Origin: Symsagittifera roscoffensis
Taxonomy: Eukaryota; Xenacoelomorpha; Acoela; Convolutidae
Direction: 5' to 3'
Assembly: GCF_963678635.1 (NCBI RefSeq)
Contig: NC_087070.1
Span: 23,487,419 to 23,551,418 of the forward strand
DNA length: 64,000 nt
In this document: positions 12,330 through 24,900 of the stretch, one piece after another
How positions within the stretch are numbered: the first letter of the stretch is position 1
Layout of the letters: every line of letters starts with the position of its first letter
The notes under the pieces: generated by a model
What the model was told of the DNA's origin: nothing
The model's input: only the letters and a program-made list of their open reading frames with translations
Database searches by the model: none
Made by a program: the position numbers and the translations under genes

Positions 12330-12680
12330 AGGGTTGAAAAACTAAATTTTCAGAACCAATTAAAAATTTTTTAATTAACATATAAATTTTTTTTACATGT
12401 CGCTTAACTTGTCAAATGTCAAAGTATACAGGTAGCTTTCTGCTAATAACATCAGTCTGAAAATCTAAAGCTGTCAAACTGTTTTTCTTCAGGAGGGATA
12501 AGAAAAGTAAAATTTCAGAACTAATTTAAAAACTGCTGATTTAAGGTTGGCAGTGTTTTTAAAGTCCCTATACTTGTCAAATGCCAAGGAACAAAACCGC
12601 TTCTGCAAATGACATCAGTCTGAAAAATCTTTCAGGCTGTTTTTCTCAGAGCATGAAATTGTTTTTTTTTTAAATGTAGC
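12330..12680. repeat. short degenerate tandem duplication, ~165-bp unit
   Basis: ACTTGTCAAATG followed by ACATCAGTCTGAAAA and CTGTTTTTCT occurs twice (from about 12408 and 12573), each preceded by an AATTTTCAGAAC-like word. Confidence 0.65.
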
Positions 12681-14316
12681 ACTAATGAAAAAGCATGGAA
12701 AATTTCAGAAAAAAAAAATTGTCAGCGACTAAAAAAAGAAAAAAGTAGCCACTTTCTGAAAAAGTAAAATATATATTAAAATATATTAGCGACTCATGCG
12801 CTATAATAGCCCACTATTTGGGACCTCCTTAAGGATTCACAAAAATTTTCGCATTTTTAATTCGAATTTTATTTTAATTTGACTACGATTTCTTAAAATC
12901 TCGTCAGCTGGTCAATAACAAACAAATGAAAACTCTAGGTTAAGCAAAATCATACAATCCATAAAATTTATTCGAAGGTGTGAAAGTTTTTAGAATAAAA
13001 AATTTTGTAAGTAAAAATTTTTGGAAAGACCCTTGAAACATAAACACTTTAGCGAAGTTAAAAAAGTATCTATCATCAAAAAACGTATAACCCACTTGAA
13101 AATCCACAAAACTTTGCTTAAGTATGAATTTTCATTCTTTGATGAAAAAATGTTATTAAGATAATTTTTTAAATTTTTTTTCTGGAGTTTTAGGTCTCTA
13201 TTTTTAGATGAACTCAATTAAATGGATTTAAAATTTTGAGGTTCTGAGTTTTTTTTTAAAAAAAAAATTGTTAAAAAATGATGAAGCAACTTTAATAATT
13301 ATGATGTTTACACAAATCAGTTTGTTTTCTTGATATTGAATGATAAGCAATTATTTATAGAGTTATACATCATGATTCGAGCTGGAGTTTTAACTCTGCA
13401 AACTTTGTTTGGTATTAATTGATGGGATTGATTATTTTTGAATGTCATCATATTCAGTTAAAAAAAGTTTTGTTAACGCAATCAAATGGCAAATTCTGGA
13501 CAATTTTCTATCCAAACCAATCGACTATACGAAAATTTTGTCAGTTTTTGCTTGCATAAAATCGTCACGACAGTGGAAAAATTTTATTTCCCGCCATAAT
13601 TTTTGTATTTTTCCATAGATGGAAACCAATTTATAAAAAGGATTAAAAACACTGAAAAAACAAAAAAAAACAAGTTGCATTTTAATTGGATGCTTAATCT
13701 CGTATTCCTAAACAAAGTGATTTCAAAAACAAAATTTCAGGATTGCTCAAGTAAAATACCTGAATTTTCTTAAATACCTAAAAAAACGGATTTTGTCTGA
13801 TGTTTGAGATGTTTCAAAAAGGGTTGATGATGACTGAATGATTGTTTTTTTCTGAGAATTAGTTTTTTCAATTTTAGCTCTTTTTTCAATTATACGTTGC
13901 AAAAGACAGATTTTACTACGTGGTTGCTTTTGTTGATTCAAATAGCATCTATTCCATTCAACAGAAAAATTGAAACTTTCGATTTGAAAAATTTTGAGTG
14001 TTTTGTAAAAAGAATTAAATTAAATCACTTGATCTTTTTTTCCGCTTATTTTGGGTCATCCTTTCAATTTTGTTAATTTTGAATATTCTGTTTACGGGTT
14101 AAAACAATCCAATCCGAATGTTAACTTCTTTGTTTTTTTAGCTTGTCGGTGAACTTTTTTGTAAGGTTTTTTGTTTATCATATCATTTCAGCTATCTTTT
14201 TATTTTCTGATCGGGTTGACCTTGTCGATTTATGTATCGACCGCTTGTATTGAGCAAATGTCCGACTTTTGACCTAAATTTTGGAATTCGGTCACAAATC
14301 ATTTAAAAAACAGTCA
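12681..14316. other. AT-rich spacer, nothing recognised
   Basis: Homopolymer-rich sequence. The short open frames at 12990-13217 and 13747-13941 (minus) are low-complexity and Lys/Gln-rich. No splice or homology support. Confidence 0.4.
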
Positions 14317-14362
14317 ACTACAGGGGCGGATCTAAATTTTTCTCGAGGGGGAAGATTTTCAA
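14317..14362 (+). repeat. CAGGGGCGGATCTA repeat end
   Basis: CAGGGGCGGATCTAAATTTT followed by CTCGAGGGGG matches the repeat at 37733-37800. This type of word is common at the ends of small dispersed elements. Confidence 0.6.
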
Positions 14363-15442
14363 AAAAATTACAAAGTAATTAAGTTTTTTTTTCAAAAAAT
14401 AGTTTTGAGTAATTTTAAGAAAACCAATGACTATGAAAAGCATAAGTTCGAACAAAATAGATGACCGACTAGATTTAGAAAGTTCGAACAAGACCAACTA
14501 GATTTAGAAAAAATAGTCATAAGCGACAAGGTAGAGAAAGATTGACGAAAATTGACCAGTCACGACACTGAATACTTCTACCCACAAAATTGTCTTGGAC
14601 ATTGTTGGGCCCACAAAGATTAGAGCTGAAATCGGCCGAACCCTGCACACGATACATATTTCGACAATCTCAACTTGGAAAATTGCCTGATTTTCAAATT
14701 AATCAGGATTCTTTAAGCATAGTAAAAACTCTTTTTTTAAAACTGTCAATAAATAAAAATAGTGAAACAAAAACGATTTTTAATTGCTTTCTGACGTACT
14801 ATATAAATATTTCAAATTAAAAACATTTCCTTGCCAATTTGATTTTCATAACTAAATTCTACAAAACACCAGAATCACATCGCTGTTTATTTTTCACAGT
14901 GGGCAAACGATTTTAGTTTTTTTTTCATTTCCAGCTCAAATCACAATTATTAATTAGTCAAATGATTCGGACTCCAAAGCCGAGTCGTGGATAAAAAATT
15001 CACTTCTTCTGCAATTAAAAGTTTCTCAGGTTGACGCAAAGCTAAAAGTAAAAAAAAAATTCCCGGCTGCTTTCCGTTCGATTAGGAATAAGACTGCTAG
15101 CAAGTAATTTAACCAATCGAAATTAATAATTTAATGGGCATAAAGCTTAACCCTCAAATAAATTTTCGAACCCTTTAACATTTTGACATTTGAAATTTTG
15201 TTCAATAAAAACCTCTAATCCTGTCAGAAAGCTTGACTTTTAAGCGAGCGATTGTGATCAAACATTTGGCAAAATACAGTGTTGACAGACGCAAATATGT
15301 CTGTCAAGGTCGACTGAGGCCGTTTAAGAAATAATTTAAATGGCTAGATATATATTTTTGGGGGGGGGGGGTTGAAACCCGGTTAAAGAGTGTATAATTT
15401 ATGTTCTTTTAAGTTCGGCTTAAATGTATATCTCAAATGAAA
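14363..15442. other. spacer with poly-G tract, nothing recognised
   Basis: Contains a G10 run at 15361-15370. A 76-codon open frame at 14590-14820 has no support. Confidence 0.35.
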
Positions 15443-15510
15443 CGACCAAGGAGAGAACTGAACCCACGCCGACCTCTCCCCTGGACGCACTATCTATAAG
15501 CTTAGCTATA
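15443..15510 (-). mobile_element. tRNA-derived SINE head, Leu-like
   Basis: On the minus strand an A-box-like TAGCTAAGCTTATAG is followed by GCGTCCAGGGG, then GGCGTGGGTTCAGTTCTC, a B-box context typical of tRNA-Leu. No complete cloverleaf forms, so it is read as a decayed SINE head rather than a working tRNA. Confidence 0.5.
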
Positions 15511-15706
15511 TATTTTCAAATACATGCAACTATAGATCAAACTATTTCCAGTTACATTCTGTATATAACTTTTTATTGTCTTTTATTCTCTATTGGGCAT
15601 ATATTCCGCCTCCAAAGTCGGAAAAACCGGAGCGAGTTTCACGAAGGGCCTCACTTATCAACCCGGTAAGGTTCTAAGTGTTGCTGAACACGCGATGATA
15701 TCCTAG

Positions 15707-15809
15707 CCGTAATGCAACGCAATTTAATCCCACTATGGGTTATGGGATCGACCATGCAAGCAAGATCACCAGTCCGTAAATCATGGTTCGAATCCGATTC
15801 AAATTACGG
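15707..15809 (+). mobile_element. tRNA-derived SINE head, Thr-like
   Basis: Contains an exact B-box GGTTCGAATCC (15785-15795), preceded by ACCAGTCCGTAAAT, which resembles a tRNA-Thr anticodon arm. CCGTAAT (15707) and ATTACGG (15803) could pair as an acceptor-like stem. At 103 bp with poor internal stems it is unlikely to be a functional tRNA. Confidence 0.5.
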
Positions 15810-16311
15810 TTCAAATAGCTTTCAAGTAATTGTGCTCTCAGTTAGCGCTTACGCTGACCGAAGCTTTAATTCGGTGATCGAAGTGTTAGCGTCGGAGATC
15901 TAACAAAATCACTGAAGAGTTAACGTCAAAAAACAATTCTTCTCAGGCAATTTCATTTGAATTGGGATCGTTAGGCAAGGCGTTATTAGACGGGCATTTT
16001 CAAAACTTGTCCACTAAAAAACTCATGGTAGACAAAACCTCATCCGTTAACTTGTAAATACCGACATTTGCAACCGCGAACCAACCTCTCCCATGACCTG
16101 CCACGATGAGGCGCAAAAGGAGAATTTTAAATCCATTCAATAACTTCAAGCACATACAATGGGGGAGCCTGTCTGTTTCAAATTTCTACGCAGAGCAGAA
16201 GTTTTTTTGCGCTCCAACGAACTTGGTTCCATTCTCTAACACGCAAAATTTTGCGTAATTTAGCATACTACGGACTACGGAATACGGCGTGCGATAATTA
16301 TTTAAATCCCC
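15810..16311. other. GC-richer block, possible SINE body
   Basis: Base composition is higher in GC than the surroundings from about 15.4 to 16.6 kb, consistent with an inserted repeat. No family was recognised. Confidence 0.3.
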
Positions 16312-16626
16312 ATGCAGCATGAGCCGGTGTCCATAGACGAAACAGTTTTTATGTGTACGGCACGGGTAGTTGTACCAGAAAAGCCCCTCTATTCTATTGC
16401 TGGGCTAACGTGCTTGCCTTGTCTTTTCTGCAATAAAAGCATCTTTCAATTTCACGGAGGTCGCTCACAGACTCAAAACCATAAATCCTATATATACTCT
16501 GGACCGCAAACAATCCAGGTTTTGATGGTTGTGGGCAAAATGCAGATGCCTCGGAAACAATTTCATCAACAAGAGACGAGAATCCAAGATGATGGGATGT
16601 TTACTTTCAAAACTTGTTTTGGCTAA
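16312..16626 (+). other. unsupported 104-codon open frame
   Basis: An ATG-initiated frame with mixed codon use encodes a Cys-containing stretch (GLTCLPCLFCNKSIFQFHGG). There is no recognised domain, splice context or signal peptide. It sits in a GC-richer repeat-like block and may be chance. Confidence 0.2.
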
Positions 16627-16669
16627 TCTTTGATCTGTCCCGTGGAGCGAATAATCTGAAAAAGGGCAA

Positions 16670-16925
16670 ATCTGGCTGTGTATGTGTGTGCATATGTTTG
16701 TATGTGTCTGCGTATGTTTGTGTGTGTGTGTTTTTATTATGCAGTTAGCTAGACCAGCCTTTTTTCGATCAAAAACGGGACCACCATCAATACATGCATT
16801 CATACATACATACATGCATATATAATTTCACAATACATAGATACATTCATAAAAACATTCTTACATTCATACATTCATACTTACATACATACATACAAAA
16901 ACACATACATACATACATGCATACA
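16670..16925. repeat. TGTG/TATG and CATA microsatellites
   Basis: A TGTGTG/TATGTT-rich tract (16678-16730) is followed, after a short unique stretch, by imperfect CATA repeats (16790-16925). Confidence 0.9.
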
Positions 16926-18500
16926 TAGTTAGCTGCTCAAAATTTTTTTTGTTATTTTGGAATTCAGGATTCCCTCTCTTTTAATAACAACAAAAAAAGC
17001 TTCAATTATACAAAAGAAGACGTTTTTTTGGCTAATTTGTTATCGTTGATAATTCTCTGACACATTTTATCACTGCTATTGGGATCAAAAACTTGTGGGA
17101 TGGGGTCAAAAACCTTGACTTCGATATGGATGCTGAAAATGAACAAAGTCAGTTAAAACGAGCAATATCTAATCAATATCTAATGAGCAATATCTAATTA
17201 ATACGAAAAAAGTAGAAAAATTCGAAAATTTTCCAGTAAAAGCGAGCAAAATCGAGCAATTTTGAAAATTGTCGAGCAACGTCGAAAACAGACATCGTTG
17301 GACTCAAAAACTTGAAGACGGACATCTGCGATTCCAAAAGTCAAAAACGGACATTATTCGATTGTTTTGGTCGAATCACATGTTGAGAATCTTAGCCCGG
17401 GCGTTTAGGTAGACTGTTGTCCTCTTTCAAACTCCGGGGCCAAACGATTTTGACTGTCAATTTTTTTCAGAACACATCAATATGTTTTCCTTAAAGTTGA
17501 GTTGATGTGTGAAAAACTACTTCTATAACTCAAATTGTCGATTGTTGATTGATATCTGTAAATTTCGGTCCCTCTTCTCCAAGCATTTTCTCTGTCATCC
17601 AACTACGCAGCAGATAATATCAATTTATTAATGAGTTACGGGGGGCTCCAAGACTCAATTCTACCAGAATCTTGAACTGGTTAGAATGGTTTAATGCTCT
17701 ATTTGAGTTAAACTCGACCCATATCTTGACCTTCTAGTTTGTTTCTCCTACGCATTGTCTGACACAATTTCGACCTCTATGAAGATATGAGATGCAAGCC
17801 AAGTAAGCTGCTTTTATGAGGACAAAAGTCAGGTTCAATTTTGACCAAAAGTTTGTCCATTTTTTTCTTTCAAAATCTTCCACTTTAAGCTACTTTCAAA
17901 GAGTATGATGTTAATTAGATTCCCGGGATTTCCCGTCAATCCCTCTGTTGTTCCTGTAGTGTGGCATCAAAGGCCTGGCTCTTTTTTGGCATTTTTTGAG
18001 CTCAGACTCTCACAAGACCATTTAAGGTGAACCCAGGCTTTTATGCGGTGATTTTTTCTGTGAGATGGGTTTAGGTCATTTGGGGGTCCCCTTAACTAAA
18101 TTTCAATCCAATGCGGTTAAAGTTTCCCAGCTTATCGATTTTTTGGGTTCCATTATCAGATCTTTCCGGAAAAGATTATAAGATAAGCATCAGAAAGAAG
18201 TAACGGGATGGGCTATGGAGTATCATTTTGAGGCTAGTGTCTTGTTTCATTTGTCTTTTCAAAGTTCGAGATCCCTCACCCATTATTTTGTGTAAGCCAC
18301 TTGTTTCCTGTCTAGAGAGTGTTTTCTCCAAGCTCCAACAGCTACAGATCCAAGTTGTGCCAGTATCTATCAAATCATGAAATTTTGGATCCTTCAGCCA
18401 TATGGGACCGTGAATAGGTTTTCGAAAGTCGGCGAAAGGAAGTAGGGGCCTAGAGTGTCTGTGACTTTAAAAGTAGGATTCCCCCATCAAGCTCTATCTG
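16926..18500. other. spacer, nothing recognised
   Basis: Contains a short CGAGCAA/TCGAAAA-rich stretch (17210-17300) that may be decayed satellite. No coding or RNA gene was supported. Confidence 0.4.
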
Positions 18501-18509
18501 GATTGAGCT

Positions 18510-19080
18510 TTGCAAATTATGTTTCAACCGTCTCGACCCAGGCTCGACATGTTTCGACCAAATTGACCCAAGATATCTATGTTTCGACTATGTTCGACCG
18601 AGGAATAACATTTCGACCAAGTTCGACCGAGGAAAATTTTTTTACCGAGTTCGAACGAAGATTTTTTTCGACCGAGAAGAATTTTGACCGAGAAAAATCA
18701 GTTCAACTACGTCGACTGGGGAAAAATTTTTACCGAGTTCGAACGAAGACTTTTTCGACCGAGAAGAATTTCGACCGAAAAAAATCAGTTCAACTACGTT
18801 GACTGGGGAAAAATTTTTACCGAGTTCGAACGAAGATTTTTTCGACCGAGAAGAATTTCGACCGAGAAAAATCAGTTCAACTATGTCGATGGAGAAAAAA
18901 AATTTTGACCGAATTCGATCGAGGAGTTTTTTCGACTGAAAAAAAACATTTAGACTGCGTTCGTAGCAGGGTTCTTTCGACTGAGAAGCGTTTCGACCGC
19001 CAAAAACGTTTTGACTGTTCCAAAAGCCAAAAGGTTTCTACTGAAAAAAAAACCTTGACTCTGGTCGATCGTCAAATAAA
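18510..19080. repeat. TTCGACCGAG satellite with 87-bp higher-order unit
   Basis: Degenerate TTCGACC words throughout. At about 18630-18897 three near-identical units repeat every 87 bp, anchored by ATCAGTTCAACTA at 18697, 18784 and 18871. Because 87 is a multiple of 3 and the unit lacks stops, it stays open in frame and mimics a coding repeat. Confidence 0.9.
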
Positions 19081-19118
19081 TTACTTCGGTATGCAATCAT
19101 GGATTTTAGTATTGAAGG

Positions 19119-19185
19119 TTTAATGTATGTATGCAAGTATGTATGTAGGCATGTATGTATGTATGTATGTTTGTATATATGTATG

Positions 19186-19219
<34 letters not shown>

Positions 19220-19285
19220 TGTATGTATGTATGTATGTATGTATGTATGTATGTATGTATGTATGCATGTATGTATGTAAATATG
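19119..19285. repeat. (GTAT)n microsatellite
   Basis: Imperfect then pure GTAT/ATGT repeats. They yield spurious Tyr/Val/Cys/Met or His/Thr/Tyr/Ile repeat translations on the two strands. Confidence 0.97.
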
Positions 19286-19639
19286 TTCATGTAAGTTAGT
19301 ATCTGTAAGTTTCTGTTTTTAACTCAAAGGTAAAAGCTAACGTTTCTTATTTGATTCATTGCTATAATATGTTTAAGGACTGTCATTTTGTTTCAAATTT
19401 TATGTTTTTGTGGTTACGATTTTGTCGTTGCCATAAACAATAGCTGATAACTTTGGGACAATGTGCAGGCCTTCTCGTGAAGGTCTGATCAGCAAAAACG
19501 CCGTTCTAGCTATTACACTTTCAAAGTACATATATACTGGATTATTTTGCTAATTGCAATGGATTTACAGTTTTTCAAGCAAAAACTTCGGCAATAGAAT
19601 CAAACACTTGGTGAAATTTTGTTTGACTTTATAATTAGA
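19286..19639. other. spacer, nothing recognised
   Basis: AT-rich sequence between microsatellite and satellite. No supported feature. Confidence 0.4.
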
Positions 19640-19965
19640 ACTTGAGTTCGACTGAGCTGTTAGTTTGTGTTCGAAATTATGTATCAACCCTGTTCTCGAC
19701 TTTTTGTTTGGACTTTTTGTTTGACTTTATGTTTCGACTTTGTGTTCGACTTCAAGTTTCGACTTTGTAATCGACTTCTTGTTTCGACTTTTCGTCTTTG
19801 CGTCTTCAAATTTCGATTTTCTGTTCGACTTTACATTTCGACCGACTCGACTTTATGTTTCGACTGTGAGTTCGGCTATAGGTCCTTCTCGATTATGGAT
19901 TTTCGGTCGAGCACTGACAGGTGTTTGACCCGCCTTGGTCGTAACATAAATCGCAAGCCTCGACC
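19640..19965. repeat. TTTCGACTTT satellite
   Basis: Short degenerate words (TTTCGACTTTGTGTTCGACTT type) spaced roughly 10-20 bp apart. Related to the TTCGACC blocks at 6 and 18.5 kb. Confidence 0.8.
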
Positions 19966-20249
19966 CTGTTATTAAACTTACAATTGGTTCTATTCCCACA
20001 ACTAGGTACCGAGTTTTCATCAGGTGATTTGCAATTTTAGGAACGCTTCTCACGGGGGCAGATCTAAGGCGTCCGGAATTTTGCATGACCGGTCAAATCA
20101 TCTCTTGTATCACTCGTGTGCGTGGCTTACAGTTTTAAGTCTTGGTTCTCGTTACATGTCATTACTTCAAGCTCGGATTTTTTTGAGTCTATCTCGGTTC
20201 GATTTAATACATAGCTTCTTGATTTCCCAAGTCACTGATATCTCGCTCA

Positions 20250-20810
20250 AAAACCGCGCACGATTTCAACGGTTCGATTGTTTTTCCAGCAAGATTTGAA
20301 CGGTTGAAGCGATTTGAGCGGTTTGGGCGTTTTTTTTGGAAAAATCTTTTAATCGCTCAAACCTTGCTTTCAAATCGCTCGAAATCCGCTGAATTGTGGT
20401 GACGGTTTGTGAACAGTTTTTTAAGCAAAATTTGAGCGGTTTTAAACGGTTGAGTTTTAAAAACCGATCAAACTATTCAGAAGCCCAGAGAAGGCAAAAT
20501 GACCCTAAGAAGCAGTTGAAATACTTGCCGGGTCGAAATCGAGGTCGAAATCGAGGTCGAGGTCGAGGTCGAGGTCGAGGTCGAGGTCGAGGTCGAGGTC
20601 GAGGTCGAGGTCGAGGTCGCGGTCTTACGTTCAGATCGTGTGGACCAAAATTTAATTGAGTCAGATCGTTGGGAACATAGTTAGGGACAAACCGTGTGGA
20701 TAGTGTTGACCGTATGAATCAAAACAAAAAATCCAGTTTACAACCGCGCAAAACTTGATCGGTTTTTCAAAAACCGATTAAACATTCGTAGAAAAACCGC
20801 TCAATCGGCT
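20250..20810. repeat. GAGCGGTTT / AAACCGCTC word cluster with hairpin
   Basis: GCGGTTT, CGGTTT and their complements recur at 20265-20480 and 20745-20810. ATCGGTTTTT (20758-20767) and AAAAACCGAT (20769-20778) form an exact 10-bp inverted repeat around one base. Confidence 0.7.
20531..20622. repeat. (GGTCGA)n hexamer repeat
   Basis: About 14 hexamers with a few AATCGA variants. It translates as an Arg-Gly repeat inside an 87-codon open frame, but neither end of that frame looks coding. Confidence 0.95.
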
Positions 20811-21959
20811 ATAAAGTACAGACTCACCAGCTCTACACTATCAGGTTTTAGCTCTATTAGTGCTTTTTAAAGTGATGCAAAATTCATATCTCTAAATTTC
20901 CACGAACCAAGTTTATCAAAAACTTCAACGCTCTGAGAGTCCATGCCCTATCCGTTTTTTGAAGTCATTTAATAAGTGAGATCGACAAACAGGATTTGAG
21001 TGAAACATCGACAAACAGGACTTGAGTGAGTTGTGTATTTCGTTTCTAATATTTTGAATAAAAGATACAGACCGATAAGTCATTCTGAAATTTGAAGAAA
21101 CTCAAATTATTTTGCTTTGGATATAAAAATTTAATACATAATGTGGACATAATTTGTTCTTAGCTTGAAAGTAGGTCGCTAAAACTTCAAAGAAAACATG
21201 AATTGAACGATGGTAGTTAATTAAACAATGCAATTTGAAAAACAAAGGACTATAGCGAAAAGGTTTTTAATTTTCCGCAGGCAAAACTCATTGAAGCTCC
21301 ATTTTTCAAGAGAAACCAACTAAAGGGCAAAAATGGGTGATCATCATTTTGTCACTGAAATTCTAGTTTTTGAAAAAAACAATTAGTTGCAATTCCTTTT
21401 CACTACAAGAAGAAAAATTTAAATTTCGATTTGTTTCTTGAAATATATTCTTCTGATAAATAAAATATTTTTTTTTTACGATAGCTGATTTGCGCTGAGT
21501 AATTTGAAGGTAATTTTTGTTTCTATTATTCCAAACATTGTTTTTTTTTTTGATTACCAATTTTGAGGTTGCTGATTCAATTCTTTTTTCTATCTGCTCA
21601 GATTTAGCAAAAAAACAATTTTGGCTTGAGTTGAACTGCGCACTTTTCGACACCAGAAAATTCAAAAAGGTGAGCTCCAGCGATGTATTAGATTAATGCC
21701 CGTTTAGCTATAGGCTATATAGATGTAAGCGAAAAGAATGATCAGTTTGAAAAATTTCAGTATTTTTAATAAGGTCCTCAAGTTTAATTGTAATAAAGTG
21801 GAAGAAAGAGAAAAAATACGGTCAAAATTTATTTGGAATAATTTTATTTAATAAATCGTTTCGCGCTATTACATTCACAGAAGAAAACGATCGAAAATGT
21901 GGAAAAACAACGAGCTGCATTATAAAATTAGAGGATAAAATCTGAGCAAAAATTCTTGA
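20811..21959. other. AT-rich spacer, nothing recognised
   Basis: A 100-codon minus-strand frame at 21363-21665 is Asn/Lys/Gln-rich low complexity without splice support. Confidence 0.4.
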
Positions 21960-24900
21960 GCACTCGCCTTATTTCACTAACTGTTTAGTAACTAGTTCAT
22001 GCAGTACATCCCGCCTAGGAATAACACCTTTGTTTGAAAAACCATAATGAAAATTCAATTGAGTCTCTGCGATTTTTTGGAAGCTTTTCCGAAAAAAGTG
22101 TTTCAGAAGATCTTCACTACCGCGCTAATTGGTTATTTGCACTTTATTGACCAGTTTTCAAAAATGGGAAGGAATTATTGCCCTACATTACGAGGCCACA
22201 CTATGCACTGAATAGGTCCACAATTTTTTTTGTCTGTATATTCCTGGATTCCAAAGACAAAAATTTAAACATGTTCCAAAATGTAAGTGGATTCCACTTA
22301 CAAGATTTACGTAATTACGTAATTGTAACGTAAATTTGTCGGCACATTTGTTTTGTTGCGGATTTCACATAATGCAATTATAGCTAGTTGTTCTGGATTC
22401 CGCAACTGTAAGTGGGTTCCGCAAAGTGTAAGTGGAAACAGCAAATGTAGGTGGAATCCGCAAAATTTATAAGCGGAATCCGCAAACTGTAACGGAATTC
22501 AGAAATTTGTTTATTACTGAACTTGCATATGCACTTACGGAATTTAAAAGCAAGGACTTAACCATTGTCAGCGGAGTCCACGAACAAATCCTAAGATATT
22601 GGTTAAGTAAATGAATGGATTTCACACTTTAGTATTTGCAAGCAGTTTTTGGGATCATAGTTTTGGAAACACAACACCGACTAAATTGCTTGGGTTAATT
22701 CGGTAAGTGGGTTAATTCATAATTGGTTTGACATATCGCCGAATTAGGCCATTATTTGGGATTCAGTAATTGAGATTCAGGATTTGGGATTTTGTATTTC
22801 AGATTCAGTATTTGCATGCAAGAATTCAAATGCTTTTGTTCACAGGGAGTAAATGATCTTTGTAACTATTTTGAGTAAACTAGTACTAGATAAAAACTAC
22901 CAAAAACTGAATTAAAGCGGAATTAAATTTTAAGTTCAAAAACACGAATACATAATTGTGAAAAAAATGCCTTTCCAAATTATATTCTGGTTTTGCATTT
23001 TGAAAATATTTCAAAATGGCTAATTTAAAAATTTTTAATTTTAATTGAATGGCTTGAAATGAATAAATGTACAGGAATTGAGATTGATGACAGAAATCGA
23101 GATCGAAGCTAACCTTCCTAGGAAGTGAAATTTAAGCTGGGTATCTTTAACAGGAATTGAAATGAGATCGAAGTTGCGTATGTTTGTTAGGAATTGAGAT
23201 CAAAGTTGGGTATGTTCGACAGGATTTGAGATCGGAGTTGGGTGTTTGACAGGAATTGAGATCAAACGTTTGGCTTTCCAACTGGTAGCTGATCAACGTA
23301 GTAAATAAAAACTATAGCTTTAAACGCTCTTACAAATACCTTTATGCAAATGGAATCCGCAAACAAAATGAGGATTTCACTTACAGTTTGCGGATTCCAT
23401 TACAATTTGCGGATTCCACTTACAATTTAAGGATTCCGCTTACAGTTGCCGATTCCGCAACAGCTCAATGCAACCAGACACATGTTTCATTATTTTTTTG
23501 TGGATTCCACAAAGTGTTCTGGATTCCGCAAATACGAATGCGGATTCCGCAAATTCGCCTATTTTTGGAGCAATTTTGAACGGTACAGTGTTTTACGTAT
23601 TTGACTGTGGAATCCAAAACAGCAAAGAAGATCAAATAAATGTAATATTGTTGCGGATTCCGAAACAAATCTGATTTGGGCCTGTTGCGGAATCCCCTTA
23701 AAAGCACAGAATGCACAGTTTGGCCTGGTAATGTAAGGAGAAATTCAAGTATCTCAAAAAGGCGCCGATGTGATTCATAAATTATTATTTTTATAAGATC
23801 CCTTGATAAGTGGAACAGTCATAAAATTTTGAGCTCTTTTCCTCTAACTCCAGAAAATCATATAAGTACTTGATCGCAAACCTTAAAAAAGGAAGATAAT
23901 GTACAACTGAGAACAACGATAGCGTGTCGCTGTTCAAGTAGCACAGAATGTTCCAACAAAATTAAATGAAAAACTACTACAGTTTTTTTTCAATTTGTGT
24001 TGTTTTGTTTTTGATGTTATGAGTGATTTTAAACAAAATTATAAAATTTGATAGCAGAGTAAAATAAGTATAACTGACAATAGTTTTCCATATAAAATAG
24101 AAAAAAAATTAAAAAAATTTTCAAAAATTTATAAGATTTTTGCTGACAGTTTTAAACTTGTTCTCAAAAATTCATTCCCAAGAAAGCGCTAGAAGATATT
24201 TCGATAAGTAATTTGAGTTGAGTAAAATAATTCATAGTTAGTTTTAGTTGAAATGTTTTGTTAGAAGCCTATTACAAGCCTACTCGCGGGGCTTTATTTG
24301 CTCCAAATTAGAAAAAATTTAAGCCGGTGTTTCTAAGCATTGGGAAAATTTTTTAAAAAATTTTTAAGCACGTTCGAATCATGAATTAAACACTCGACTT
24401 ACTTAACTAAACGTTTAAAAACTAATAATTGAATTACCTCCCCGCCCTAGATAAACAACCTTCTTTGAAAAATCATAATAACTTTTCAATAGAGTCTCTG
24501 TGATTTTAGAAGCTTTTATGAGAAAAAAGTTTCAGAAGTTCTTCACCAGCACACTAATTGGTTATCAGCCTATTACAAGCCTACACGTGGGCTTTATTTG
24601 CTCAAAAATAGACAAAAAAGACTTCCAACCGCTGTTTCTAAATACTGGGAAATTTTTGAATTTTTTAAGCTCGTTCGAATCATTAATCAAACACTTGCCT
24701 TTTTTTGACTACCCGTCTAATAACTACACCAAGAATTACCTCCCCGCCCAAGATAAGCAGTTTTGTTTAAAAATCATAATAATTATTCAATAGAGTCTCT
24801 GTGATTTTGAAAATTTTTATGAAAAAAAAAGAAGATTAGAAGTTCTTCAGTGGCGCACCAATTGGTTTTTTGTAGTTCTTTCAACTTTTTTTCAACAATG

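Noticed and set aside
15707-15809. Functional tRNA-Thr gene
   Set aside because: The B box is exact, but the D arm and stems do not form and the length is too great.
19038-19299. His/Thr/Tyr/Ile or Tyr/Val/Cys/Met repeat peptides, or a CRISPR-like array
   Set aside because: Simple 4-bp microsatellite without spacers.
20396-20659. RG-repeat protein
   Set aside because: It is the (GGTCGA)n hexamer; sequences on either side are not coding-like.
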